Assembly (NCBI RefSeq): GCF_000764305.2
Contig: NW_025939085.1
Span: forward strand, 62,001-126,000
Direction: 5' to 3'
Length of the DNA stretch: 64,000 nt
Origin: Hyalella azteca
Lineage: Eukaryota > Arthropoda > Malacostraca > Amphipoda > Hyalellidae
Notes under the pieces: model-generated
What the model saw: the letters and a program-made list of their open reading frames with translations, nothing else
The model's database searches: none
What the model was told of the DNA's origin: nothing
Program-made: the position numbers and the translations under genes
Part shown: in pieces, positions 52,801-64,000 of the stretch
Layout: every line of letters begins with the position of its first letter
Numbering within the stretch: position 1 is the first letter of the stretch

Positions 52801-54649
52801 TCTCTCCACGCTGTACGAGAAAAAGGAATGCAATTCAGCAATTCAACGATGTTCACAATTATTAGATTTGGATGTATACTCATATTACATACGTATAAAC
52901 TTCATGTTTCTTTTTTTTATTACGCTGACAACATGAAATAAAATCATTTAACGAGGCAAATATATAATCGAGTATTTTAAATCAATACCCAATTGACAAC
53001 ACTAAATCAATACTTCTAAATTACTGCAGTATCTGTCAAAATTACAACAAAAAACGCATGATCAGTTAGCGCGCGCAAAAGAAATGATACAAAAGACATG
53101 CGAGACATGGCGCATGATATCCCAAGAGTTTAGAGTTTAAAGGGCCGGCCGGCATTGCTGCCTGGTATTTAAACTTGCAACACGTTTCGCGAGCGGCATG
53201 CCGGCAAGAGCGGTAAACATGTCGACAGCAATTAAAGTAAGCCACACCATGATTATTGAAACTATCGTTTTTTCTTGTTTCTTTTCTAAATCATTAATGA
53301 AAAAAGCTTCTGAGCTAAGATGTTGCTAGTATTACTAGGAAATATTTGATTAATAATGAAAGTCCTTTTCTTACCGTTCACATTTTATAGAATCTTGTAC
53401 CGTTGCAATGACCTATACGGTGGTACGAGTCAGATTCATACAATCGACACAGAATGGATGAGATTTGTCTACATAAATATATTAGCACGGATTGAAATAA
53501 TCAACTTTTTTTGAGATTGTCAATTAACTAATGCATTAATATTTTGAGCCCAGAAATCGGCGAAAGGTAAAATCAAAGCTGCATTGAATACCGGAGATGA
53601 TAACTATACCGATTTCGTTTCAACTTCAGGTGCCGGTCGGCACTGAGCAAGCCGCTGTTCATGGGGGAACTAAGCATTTCAGAAACGAAATTTATAATAA
53701 CTTAGTAGTCGCATTTCGAAAGCTCTGGAAATTTGCACCGAATTTGGAAAATCCAAATACACTAATGCCATGGTTTAATAGGTATTCATTTTCATTATAA
53801 AGGGATAAAATGGTCTGGCGATTCGAGGGTTACAGTTCGGGTCATCTAAACGAGTTACACATACATTGCTTCCTAGGACGGTCCTGGCTTTTCAATAAAA
53901 TTTAAGACAACGTGATTGATTGAACAAAAATATTGACCTAGCCTATATACTATTGAACTAGTAGTTAAATTTGACCTAGATGCTGCCACTTAAAAATAAG
54001 CTTTGAAATGTGTTGATGAAATAAGAAAGCATTACCACTTCTAAGTAGGCTAACAGAAACGGGTAACTTGGTATGCCAAGTTGGTTAGAATACCGATTTA
54101 GGTATAACACGCTAGCTAGGCTACGTTTCTAGCCACTAGCCAGAATGGACGCGGGAAGTCGAATTAAACTCAATTATGCTGACCTGTGAAAAATCTAGGG
54201 AGTCATCGAAGATTTCAATTGAATTGTTGAACTTGCTGCGACGTTGATCCGTCCGATAATTCTTAACAGAAGGACTTCTATTCAAACTTCTTACACGTAG
54301 CCGCGTCATGGTGTCGACATCAGAATTTAGACGAGGAAAATTGCGGTAATTAGGCTAACACCGAGAGTCACAACAAAAATTTGAAATAAATGTCACTGGA
54401 ACTTTTTTCTTCTTCAATGAAATAACGCTTTTAGTCTAAATTTTTAGAAATAAGGTGCTTAGTTAAAAGTTCAATGATATTCACTGGATATTCAATCAAA
54501 CATTACAGGAAATGAGATGAAAGTACAAACAGATGTGCAGTGCTGAAATTTTAGTGCACTGACTTAATAAAGAAATTTATATTTGCAGATATATTTGATA
54601 AAGTCATAGTCACAAAACTTGACAAGCTTTGATTTTCAGTTTTAGGCAA
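49829..54649. other. No gene seen; upstream flank or first intron of the Myc-like gene
   Basis: AT-rich. The 154-codon ORF at 50159-50623 (minus) has no domain I recognise. A pair of TCAATAGAAGTT words lies inside it. Confidence 0.45.
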
Positions 54650-54850
54650 GTATCGGGTTATGGTCGTTGCGGGTGTGGTATCAAACCCGGGATGTAGCAC
54701 GGTGCGCACCACCAACCAACACCGTGGTCTCGCCTCTACTGACTGCTAGCGCGAAGAGCACTGCGATATGAGGCGGGAAGCGAGGAGACTTGTTCTGTGT
54801 TGCCATTGACAAACGAACGGTGCTGCCGCACTGGTGACGGACGGGAATTG
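54650..54850 (-). promoter_or_regulatory. GC- and CpG-rich patch, candidate promoter (minus)
   Basis: Clearly richer in GC and CpG than its surroundings. On the minus strand it contains AGCAGTCAGTAGAG, with a TCAGT initiator-like core whose A would be at 54740. No TATA box is placed convincingly, and no good donor site follows. The patch could also be a repeat. Confidence 0.25.
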
Positions 54851-56335
54851 CAGGAATTCTACTCGCTATCAGTCATCAGGATATTGCAAATATGTCAATA
54901 CTATTTAACATTTACTAGTATAGAATGTGTGTAACTGATATTAATTATAAATAAAGGACTGCACCAGCTAGTTTGATATTTTCAGTGATAAAATTGTTAT
55001 ATTTTGTTTGAATACCATTATGAACATTGATAAGTACATAACAAATCATTTATAATTTATTTAGGAATGTGATTGTGAATAAACGGATACGTTATCGAAG
55101 TTAACAGCTACCACACGACGGTCAAGACCCAATGGTTCTCAGAAATATATAATCACTAAAATAGTTTACCGATCTACCTACTCAACATCGAAGTGAATAT
55201 TCGCAGTCAATTTATAAAGTATAGAAAGCTGGCATTGAACTCTGTTACGGGTACCAACCGAAAGAGGGCTCATTGTAAGCTGGTACCGCCTGCGGAGAGT
55301 TTTCTTCGAGACGCAATGCTTATGCGGCATTCTGTTTTAACAGATAGCACCAGTGCCGGCTTGCGTTTTCAAGAATTACAGTAAAAGTACGCAACGAATT
55401 AGAAAAAAATGTATATCAATTAAATGCTGACATTATTTTGCGAACATTTGCTGTGCATTTTTTGTACAAAACTGAGTACTTGCAGAGATTTAAGCGAAAG
55501 TGAGGCTTGGGTGATCAGCCGACGCTTGGCAACTATCCGGGAATGCCAGCCGCTTCTACATCAACTGACTCGCTCTTTCGAAAGACGGGCAGAAAGATGC
55601 GAGTTTCCATGAAAACTCCCAGACAGGTTGCCGCTAAACGCTACTTTAGCAGTTAACTGTTATCTTTTGAATTACCTTTTTACAGAGAGAGGGCACACGA
55701 AAACATAAACACTGTTGATCATTGTAGGCTTCATTACCCACACTGAGTCTGCCGGCATTTGAGGTGAGTGTGGTGACTAAAATGATACAATGCACAAAAA
55801 TATTCCCCATAGCTCTTCATCCCAGGAATTATTAAACAAGATTTAGATTTATTTTACACTTGTTCTCATGCCCTACAGTTTTTACTGCACCAGTAATGTT
55901 TAAAAATTTACTCGTCCTTAATCTCGGCCTTCAAAATCAAAGGTCAAAGCTATCGAACTTTGAAAGCGAGGCATGCAAGCAAGACACTCGTAGAATGAGA
56001 TGCTAGTCATGGACTCGGGTATATTGCCTGCGGAATATATTCCATAAATTGAAGGGGAGAACATAGGCCACCCCAGCTGCCGCAGGAATCTTGACGAGTG
56101 CGTCAGTGCTGAGGACTGCTGTGTTTATGATGAACGTGGACTCCTTTAGGCTGATAAAAACCATTGGTCTGAGGAGAATAGCGATGAGGATAACAATAGG
56201 AGGACGTTTGTTGTCGTGTGACGCTTTTATGGTATCGATGGTAGCGAGTGATGGCCGAGATGTAATGTAAATTGAAATGTTGAAAGATTCCTTTATGTTA
56301 TGCACAATTCAAACCAATAAATTAACTGTATAAAT

Positions 56336-56357
56336 AGATAAATAAATAAATAAAATA
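56336..56357 (+). repeat. TAAA/AAAT microsatellite
   Basis: About five tandem AAAT units. Confidence 0.85.
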
Positions 56358-57811
56358 AAGTACTACCTCCAATAAAGTAGCTAAAACGCAAAAGAAAACT
56401 TTGACACAACGAAGACATAATTTCATTTGGAAAATTTATGGTGTTGGTTGGTACCGAGCTGGTACTCCTAGGCTATCAAAAATCAACGAAATACCACGGT
56501 TGATAATTGAACACAATAATTAGATATTAATTACGTACTGTAAATAAATAAGAATGGGACAGTAGCTAAATATAACCATTAAAATGGTACTCAATAAAGA
56601 TCTCTGAGACGCAAAAGAAACTGTCACACGCACAAGCAAAGCCAGATAAGACGGAACGTGATTGGACGCAAGCAACCAGCAACGCGAATAGATGAAGGAA
56701 AGTTTAGGGGATTGCCAGACACTAGGCCAGTAATTTGACAGAAGAGGGGACCCAAAATATGCAAGCAAGATTTATTTATTCGGTCGCGCGCTCACATGGC
56801 CGAAAATAAAAGCCCAACATTGGTCTCAAGATTACGACGCACTCTAAACGCCCATGCTCTTGCTAAGTTCATATCTGGTCCATACGAAAAAGATGCAGGG
56901 ATTCTGACAAGCGGTCTTGGCAAGAATTCATCATTGAAGATCAGTAGCGGGCAGGAAAAATGTATTGAAAGAAGGTATTAGAAATTGCCAGCGCAATTAC
57001 AATGAAATATAGATAAGTGGAACGGGCAGCAAAAGTCAAAGACGATTTTATATTTTCCCCAATAATGGGAAATAGCGAGTGTAAACCATGAGTATAAAAA
57101 AAAATAAACGCCTAATTTAGAGACAGAAGTGTGATGAGTCAACTACGTCTTCCATTCTGGCGCCACTGACGCAGCTTTTCAATGCCAAAGCACGCTTCAC
57201 GTGCGCTTGATAAGCAACTAACGAACGTCCAAACTTTGTAGTAGGACAGTACTGAAAAGTCTTTGGGTACAAGATAATTTGCATTTAACCCAGCAGCAAG
57301 GTAATTCAGGGCGAAACGAAGGTTATTTCTCACAAGAGCAATCAATGGCGGAGGCAGACAAGGTTGGCATAAAATTCACTAACCAGAAATGTAAAGTTCA
57401 AGACAAAAACATTCAAATGATTGTGTCGTTTCAGAAAGGTGCGAGCACCAAATCACTCAATATTTTTAATTTCCCATCAAGAAAGATAGTACAACATAAC
57501 AAACATTATGTATAAAATTGTGTTACAACGCAAGGAATATTTTATTATGAACAATATTCCTGTACCTATAATAAGAAGCTTAGGATTTCAAGAAACGTGA
57601 TCAAGGAAACCACAGCGCTTATGACGGCTTTATCTCGAAGGACGTTGGTCTCACAAAATGTTGAGGACCTCTCATTGTCAGCAAGGTCGTCAACGAAGAA
57701 TACCTACTGATTAACGACAACTAGAAGGAAATAAGTATACAATATTCCGATCATTTTCATTCACAAATGAAAGTCCTAGTTCCGAGTATTTTCATTGCTG
57801 CTCAGTCGGAT

Positions 57812-57909
57812 ACTATTTCACCAGAGTGCAACCATACGTATATATCAGGCAGACGAAAGAACAACTAGTCGCACGAATCGACAATATTCAAGATCTATCG
57901 GTCCGCGCA
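57812..57909 (+). pseudogene. Possible Penelope-like GIY-YIG endonuclease fragment
   Basis: In one frame the sequence reads Y-Y-F-T-R-V-Q-P-Y-V-Y-I-R-Q-T-K-E-Q-L-V-A-R-I-D, then D-L-S-V-R. This resembles the Penelope C-terminal pattern of Y-x-Y-I-G-x-T-x-x-x-L-x-x-R-I-x-x-H followed by S-x-R. The Gly of YIG and the linker His are lost. Nearby frames show no RT. Confidence 0.4.
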
Positions 57910-59559
57910 ATAAATTTTGTAGAAGTTTATTTCAAATTCTTAAATTGCATTCTTCATGTAATGAGGCTCATGCTTGAATAAATTTTAATAAATATCAATC
58001 CTGAAACAAATAGCAGTAGTGATAAAAATCAATAAAAGACGTAACTACGCTTAATAATTTAGATTACGAACTGAGTGCAGGGGACTCGTGAATTTCTTAA
58101 GAAATAATTCGGCATAACAATCCCTGCCCCTTATCACGTAAGAGAAGTGAAAGTTACGCAATCTTATGTAGTTGCCATTGCCTCGATAATTTGTTGTGCT
58201 TTGCTGGAGAATCATATAGCAACAGATTCTTTTTAAAGTTGAAAAAATGAGCAGCTCACTTAATGATAAAATTGATCAGAGTAGCACTGAGACAGGGAGT
58301 CTTTGAATGCGAATAGCAAATGCATATTAATGATACAAACTGATCCATTCACAGGACCATCGCAATAATTGCAGCACGCAGGCGAACGTGATAACTTCTT
58401 CAAGGATGCTGATGTTCTTCAACCTTCAGCAGATAAAGTGACCAAGTCGCGCGTCTACCAACGCTTGGCGCCGCCGACAGTTACCAATTGAGCAAGAGCA
58501 ACATAGATCTTACAAGCATTCACGTAACAGGTGCCAGATTAAATTTGATCGTATTTATATTCACTTCTTTGAAAGGCAGTCAATTCAAATGAAGTCAACT
58601 TTATGCTCGGGATCAATAAAATAGTTGATACTAGAGGATTACTTAATTTATTTTTGAAAAAGATGACAAATGTCTGGCATGGAGATTTAATCAATTGATT
58701 TTCGATTTCAATAGATGTTATCGGTCGTCATACAAAAGACACTACAAGATGTCAGAAGTCGTTCGCGTTCAGACGAAATAAAAGAAATTCGAGGCACGAA
58801 TGCCCACTATCGGCCCAAGAGCACAATTGTAGATAGAAGCTCTTACGAAAAACGTGATGGGTAAAATTGTACAGGTAGTGTGCAGGAGTTAGCGATAGGC
58901 GGCAATGAGAACAGTGATGTCATATCGTCTCCTCCAGAACGCACGGTTGATATCAATAGATAACACCAATTACAGCTCTTATCTCACACTTGTTCTCTCA
59001 ATACTGCTGGTACGTATGGACAGCCAAGCACTTTATGTAAATGCAACATTCTCATATTTCTACAACATTTTGAACTGGTGATAACGATTAAAACAAATTT
59101 GTTATACATTTTTCAATAAATGAAAGAATTTCTAACAATTTTGTTAGTACATTTAAATAAATAATTCGGGTTCCAGCGGCTCAACCATGAATAACAAGGT
59201 CTACTGCTTAAAATACCACATTTTCTGAATTATTATTCAGTCAAAAAAGCAAACAATTTGGATTGAGACAGCAGTAATGTCATGCCATTCAAAAACCTCA
59301 GAGTATCAAGGTTTACAGCAAGCATTAATTAACCATACGGCATTACAATTTCAAATTTGACCATAAATTCACTGGTAATTATATTAAATTCAACGTTAAC
59401 ATAAAATTCCCACGACCATAAATGTTTGTCGCAATATATATCATGAATTCGATAGAAGCTCAAGGTCAGTAATACTACCAAAATGAGAAGATCAGAAAAG
59501 ACAAACAAATCGTAGTGAAAGAGCGGCTAGAGTCGCCATATGTCTGCGGGTGTAAAGAG

Positions 59560-59700
59560 GGTGCGAGTAAAGAGAGACAGCGCGCAGACGACGCCGGCAA
59601 GAGAACTAAAGAATGAGAGAGCAACGAATAAAAAAAAGGAAGAGAGAAGCAGGAGGGAGGGCGAGAGGGGGCGCTAGCTGCTCACGTGGCATGTTAGTTC
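59560..59700 (-). promoter_or_regulatory. Purine-rich and CpG-rich patch with an E-box, candidate promoter (minus)
   Basis: The plus strand shows a long GA-rich run with many GAGAG words (GAGA-factor-type sites in arthropods). It runs into GGGGGCGCTAGCTGCTCACGTGG and then GCCGGCCGG just beyond. CACGTG at about 59691 is the Myc/Max E-box and also overlaps a GTGAGC donor-like word on the minus strand. It lies about 10 kb upstream of the first coding exon. A first exon here is a guess. Confidence 0.3.
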
Positions 59701-60550
59701 GCCGGCCGGTGCGCACAGTATGACTGTTCCTGTTGCGATTCTGCCAGCTTCACCGTACGTACGTACATGCCGGTCACTGAGCAAGCCCAGGGACGAAATC
59801 GCTTAGGCTATACGTAAATGAGCTGGTAATTCTACATTAATTAGTGATGAATAAATAGGACAATTCCATCTTTATTTAACTCGACTATCAAGAGGAAAGA
59901 ACCGATGCACCAATATCGAAATGATATACATGATATCGATTGTAACACATGGGTGACCATTAAAAAACAAACGAAAAACAAACTGACCAAGCAAAGCGGA
60001 GCTGAAAATACAGACTTATTGTTTTAACAAATCAATTAAATTTGACATTGATTTAGACGATGTAAATATATTATTCAGAATAGCACAGAATGCCGATAAC
60101 ACTCGAAAAAAAATACTATAAAAATGAAAGTGGGCAACAATGAGCTTGCAATAGTAGGACCAGTCGTTACTCTGTGAAGAATAGTACAAGAGGTGCTCCA
60201 AATGACTATCAGTAGCAGCTGGTTAGTTCTGTACCGGCACTCCCACGACACTCAACAGTTCGCCGCTGCCACTCAACGCCGTTGATAACGATAATGATAC
60301 GCCCGTTTATCTATCGTAGTAGTATAGTTGTACGCTTTTCTTTTCAATGGCCTAGATGATATCCATTTACCATTATGCCAATGAATTTACTTTTCATAGT
60401 GAATTGATCGTACATACGGCTTCCGATAACGTAGAGATGAAACTAAGCTTAATGAAGAGCTGATCTCAATTGAATTCCTGCACCTGCTATAGACGGTCAA
60501 ACGGATGACTGCTAGCCAAATTAATGAGTGATGCTGGCGATCCACATATT

Positions 60551-60696
60551 TTTACTGCTTTTTCGCATTTATGAAAAAAATGCCCTATTGTGCTCGTCAT
60601 GTCCGTCTGTCTGTCCTCGACTTCACGTTTTCGTCGACGAGAAAATGCGCGCTCAATCACTCACTGCAGTGAGTACTGAGCTATATTGTTTATAGT
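60551..60696 (+). repeat. Dispersed repeat, copy 2 (about 146 bp)
   Basis: Same orientation and same internal order as 28911-29056, with scattered substitutions and small indels. Confidence 0.85.
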
Positions 60697-63140
60697 TTAC
60701 TTACACAATACCTATGGTGGACGATATAAACTTTCTGCCACCCAAACAACAGGTAAAAGATAATATTGGCGTGAATAATGCCTCAATAAAAACATAATAT
60801 GCCCTTCGTTTTTAATACCTCACGTAAATGTCGTAAAAATCCTTCAAATATTATGTAAAGCATTATTGATAGAACATTAGTTCACAAATGCATGTACATC
60901 GCGAGATCACACGTACCTCAATGCAATGTTCGAGCAACAGATCGCAGTTAATCCTTATACAAGACATGGAAAAGTCGGCATAAACAACACACCAATTCGC
61001 AACAATAATTTGCAAGACTTTTACGTCACGATTCCAGCGGGCATTTAACAAGTGGCGTTCTAACCAGATGAGCAGGCCAGTCCCTTTAATAGCTTGGAGC
61101 GACGCGCGCAACATGTTGCAACTCGATCACCAGAATATTGCACCAAAAGATTCGGCGAAACGAAGCAAAGACACTTTGGCAGAGCCAACTAACTCCACAG
61201 TCAGTTTATCTAATGTTGAAACAACCGCGAGTGCTAAAATGTTTGGTAAATAATCACATGGTTTTAGAGATATTCACAAATAGATATCCAGCAATGGCGC
61301 CAGTAGCATACGGTTGGCAGCACTGTTTCCCGCGCACGACCGCTGTCGTCCTTGAGAAGTTGAGAGCAGGATAGAGGCGCGGACACGCACATACGCACGT
61401 ACGGGAGCTTTGACTCTTGAATTCTTGAAAATTAAACAAGATATGCAACGAATTTTGGCTTGTTTTTACGCAAAAATCTATATTGAATATCGTTTCAGTG
61501 TCTATCATATTCCATTGCTTGGAAAAAGATATTATAAGCGTAATGGAAGCAATAGTTATATTCAATGAGTAATAATTTTACTATCTTTATAGCGCCGCGT
61601 GATACGAATGCACAGCAACTGATCAGGAGATTTACAGTCCCCCAATAATGTGTCTTAACCCCCATCATCCAGGACGCTTGCGATTATACTATGTCAGAGT
61701 ACCGAAAAGGTGTGTATTTACAATGCAAAGCAAAGCGAACGCAAGAATTGCACCATAGCAGTGCTCCACAACCACTAGCCTGGTGCAATGTACAGCCACC
61801 TGAGGAAGTCGTGCGTAGAATCGATGGGGAGTTGGAAGAATATTCGCGTTGTTTTCCTCCTTTTGATAATATCTAATGTATGAAGATAAGACTCGTCAGG
61901 TTTCCGTAAATTTGTATGAACCCCATGCGTTCAAACGGATCAAAGTATTAATGCAAGAATGGTGGAGTACTCAAGTCAACAAACAATGAAACTTGACGAA
62001 CATCAATGAAATGGTATATGCTGAAAAAGCGTTCCTACGAATATATTAAGTGGGACCTGAGTAGGTGATGGCATACCCACAGCGAGGAGGAATTCGCCAT
62101 TGAGCATATATGAAGACATTGCAATGATGTTAGCGATATCGCATGAAGCCAACGACAGAACCTCTTTACTGAGAATTTATAATCAAGTAGCAGCTCGGCT
62201 GGCCTTGTGGGCTAAAGAACTGTACCCACACAGAAATGAAATTTAACTTTCGAGATATCGTTGCTGGCCGGTTAAAAAAATATTCATGTTTGTAAGTTCC
62301 AGCTTGAATTGTATTGTACAAAATCGCAAATAAAAAGTATTCATTCCCGGCAATTTTTCTACAACGCATAAATGAGGCTGTTAAGCAGACGAAGAAGCAA
62401 TAATTTCAATATAAACGATGGAATATAGTCAAGAACCAGCAAGACGCAAAACAAAACAAAGCATTGGTCTAGAAGTCAACATCCGAATCGAAGGTCGGCG
62501 GCATGAGCTGCAGCGGATTTGGCAGCTGCAGAGACTGCGTAGATCAGCTGCACTGCATAGATGCAACGAGCCACGCACACGACTAGCGTGTCCAGGAAGT
62601 GTGGAATGAACGCGCGTGTTCGAACACGATATGAACGTAGCCCGCGAATGCCGGTCACATCGAATAGTTATACATTAGACGTCAGGAAATCACTGCCGGA
62701 ACTAATTCACTATCAGATGCAATGTAATATTGGGATTTGGAATTGAAATCTCCGTTTCCAAGTGTGCTAGGCCTAATTAGAATTGGAGACCGTTCGATCA
62801 CGAGTGAAATTACGGAAGATTGCGTGATGTTTTATACATTGAATCGTTAGTGGCAAAATGGAATTGGCATTGATGGAGCACATGGGTACTTATGATGGTA
62901 AAAGTTGTGGATAAAGCATGAATGCGGAAACATTGTTTCATAATTTGAAAAGCAGATCAGACACGAACGTCATTCAACTTTGGCATAGAAACTAAGAGGA
63001 GTGATTAGGTAATTCCTAAACTAACAAAAATGCGCTAACATTGTGATTTAAGCAAAACATTAACACGAAAAATAAAGTCTTTAAAATGAGGATAACGACT
63101 CAGCAGTCAATCAAAAATGGTAAATGATACCGGTACTTAC
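60697..63140. other. No gene seen
   Basis: Several 60-80-codon ORFs occur on both strands (for example 61068-61253 and 61691-61876, plus). None has a recognisable domain. Confidence 0.45.
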
Positions 63141-63319
63141 ATTTCAAACGTTGCCAAAATTGGAGAATGATCCGGAACGCCGGTGGAATGGCCAGCTATT
63201 TTATGGCAAAAGAAGCATGCATGGAGCTGGTTAAACTTCGTCCGCGGTATCCTATGTTCCTTAGATGAAATTTGCTCACGTTTACTACGTGAACTTGAAG
63301 ATGAGTCTTCCACAGTCTT
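63141..63319 (-). other. Weak candidate exon of unknown gene
   Basis: A 59-codon open stretch ends exactly at a GTAAGT donor (63140-63135). The peptide has a Ser run followed by Lys/Arg residues, and then C-F-F-C-H-K-I-A-G-H-S-T-G with a C-x2-C and spaced His. No convincing acceptor is seen. It does not join in frame to the Myc-like exon at 49825 (phase 2, leading to an early stop), so it would be UTR or part of another gene. Chance is the leading alternative. Confidence 0.2.
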
Positions 63320-64000
63320 TTAATATGGTGAGCCACAAAGGCCGAGAGAACCCGTCGCACCAGCTCCTCAATGCCTTATCCAGAGGAGCGTACACACTGC
63401 ACGAGCGTCGAGCCTGAACTAACAAGTTTGCTACAGCAGCATCCTACCTCAACTTCCTACTGACCCAAAGGTTGGGTTTCGATCAAAAAGAGGCGTTTCT
63501 TTTCTCAGGGATGGCCCTTGGAACTTACTCCCGTGAATATTTTACAAATTTAGAGAACGTGATTCATGGAGTATCTCGACGCCATTTCCTAAACTGTATG
63601 CCAGCTTTTAAGCGAATTAAAAGTAAAAAAAAAGAAGTACCAGACTGTACGCAATAAAATATGGAAATGACATACTATAAAGAATGTAAGAAGTGGTATG
63701 TATTCCGTTTTCTATTTGTGAAACCAAATAAAATGTAGGCTCTAAAATTTTTTAAATAATTCATTAAACTGTTAAAAAGAAATTAAAAAATCAGAAACTT
63801 GTTTCACGTTATACGAAGATTAATATGAAATGCGATTGAACAGATCATTAAATTGAATACCTACTAATAATGTATACAATTAAAATCATTGGCTAATAAA
63901 TTGTAAGACAAGAAGAAAGGTGCAACTTCCACAGGGAGGAGGAGCATATGATGGGAAGTGTCCGGGTCGTTCACACGTTCCAGATCAAAAACGCAAACAT

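Noticed and set aside
53635..53780. Plus-strand stretch after an acceptor-like TTTCAACTTCAG, open to a GTATTC donor-like site
   Set aside because: The donor is poor, there is no recognisable protein motif, and no partner exons are seen.
54660..54700. GGTTTGATACC on the minus strand, resembling a Pol III B-box
   Set aside because: No A-box at the right distance and no acceptor-stem pairing.
1..64000. CRISPR arrays, bacterial operons or prophage, given the many direct repeats
   Set aside because: The repeats are contiguous tandem units without unique spacers, there are no cas-like genes, and the window is clearly eukaryotic.

Overview
The window is AT-rich metazoan DNA, most likely arthropod and possibly crustacean. 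This is judged from one gene with GT-AG introns, Penelope-like and LINE-like retroelement debris, a MITE, and many short minisatellites. No bacterial gene organisation, ribosomal RNA or CRISPR array is visible, and I cannot name the species.

The only gene I can support well lies on the minus strand at 37723-49825. Two long open exons join in phase: 48226-49825 holds the start codon and 526 codons plus one base, and 39077-37723 holds the rest and the stop. Acceptor and donor consensus sites bound them, the intron is 9,148 bp, and the predicted protein is 977 residues. The C-terminal exon carries a basic helix-loop-helix leucine zipper of the Myc type (an H-N-x-x-E-R-x-R-R basic region, a P-K-V second helix, and an acidic E-E-S-L zipper start). 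The N-terminal exon carries a TPPLSPS phosphodegron identical to that of vertebrate c-MYC, a DIW motif and an acidic TPS-S-E stretch like Myc boxes. I call it a divergent Myc orthologue. It has odd features: two Cys-rich zinc-knuckle-like clusters, RGRK AT-hook-like motifs, a second helix about 11 residues longer than c-MYC, and a basic tail of about 55 residues after the zipper.

Left part (1-32 kb): no gene was found. It holds tandem repeats (a 182-bp unit twice, a 15-bp CTGCAG-type unit, and units of about 25, 56, 22, 22, 22, 32 and 28 bp). It also holds a 144-bp MITE inside a minisatellite, two copies of a LINE-like 3' end, one flanked by 110-bp direct repeats, and a decayed Penelope-like reverse transcriptase at 28.0-28.6 kb. 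Middle (32-37.7 kb): A-rich non-coding DNA downstream of the gene. Right part (49.8-64 kb): upstream flank or first intron of the Myc-like gene, with two GC-rich candidate promoter regions (about 54.7 and 59.6 kb), a GIY-YIG-like Penelope fragment, and the second copy of a dispersed repeat.

All family names come from reading motifs by eye. No database search was run.
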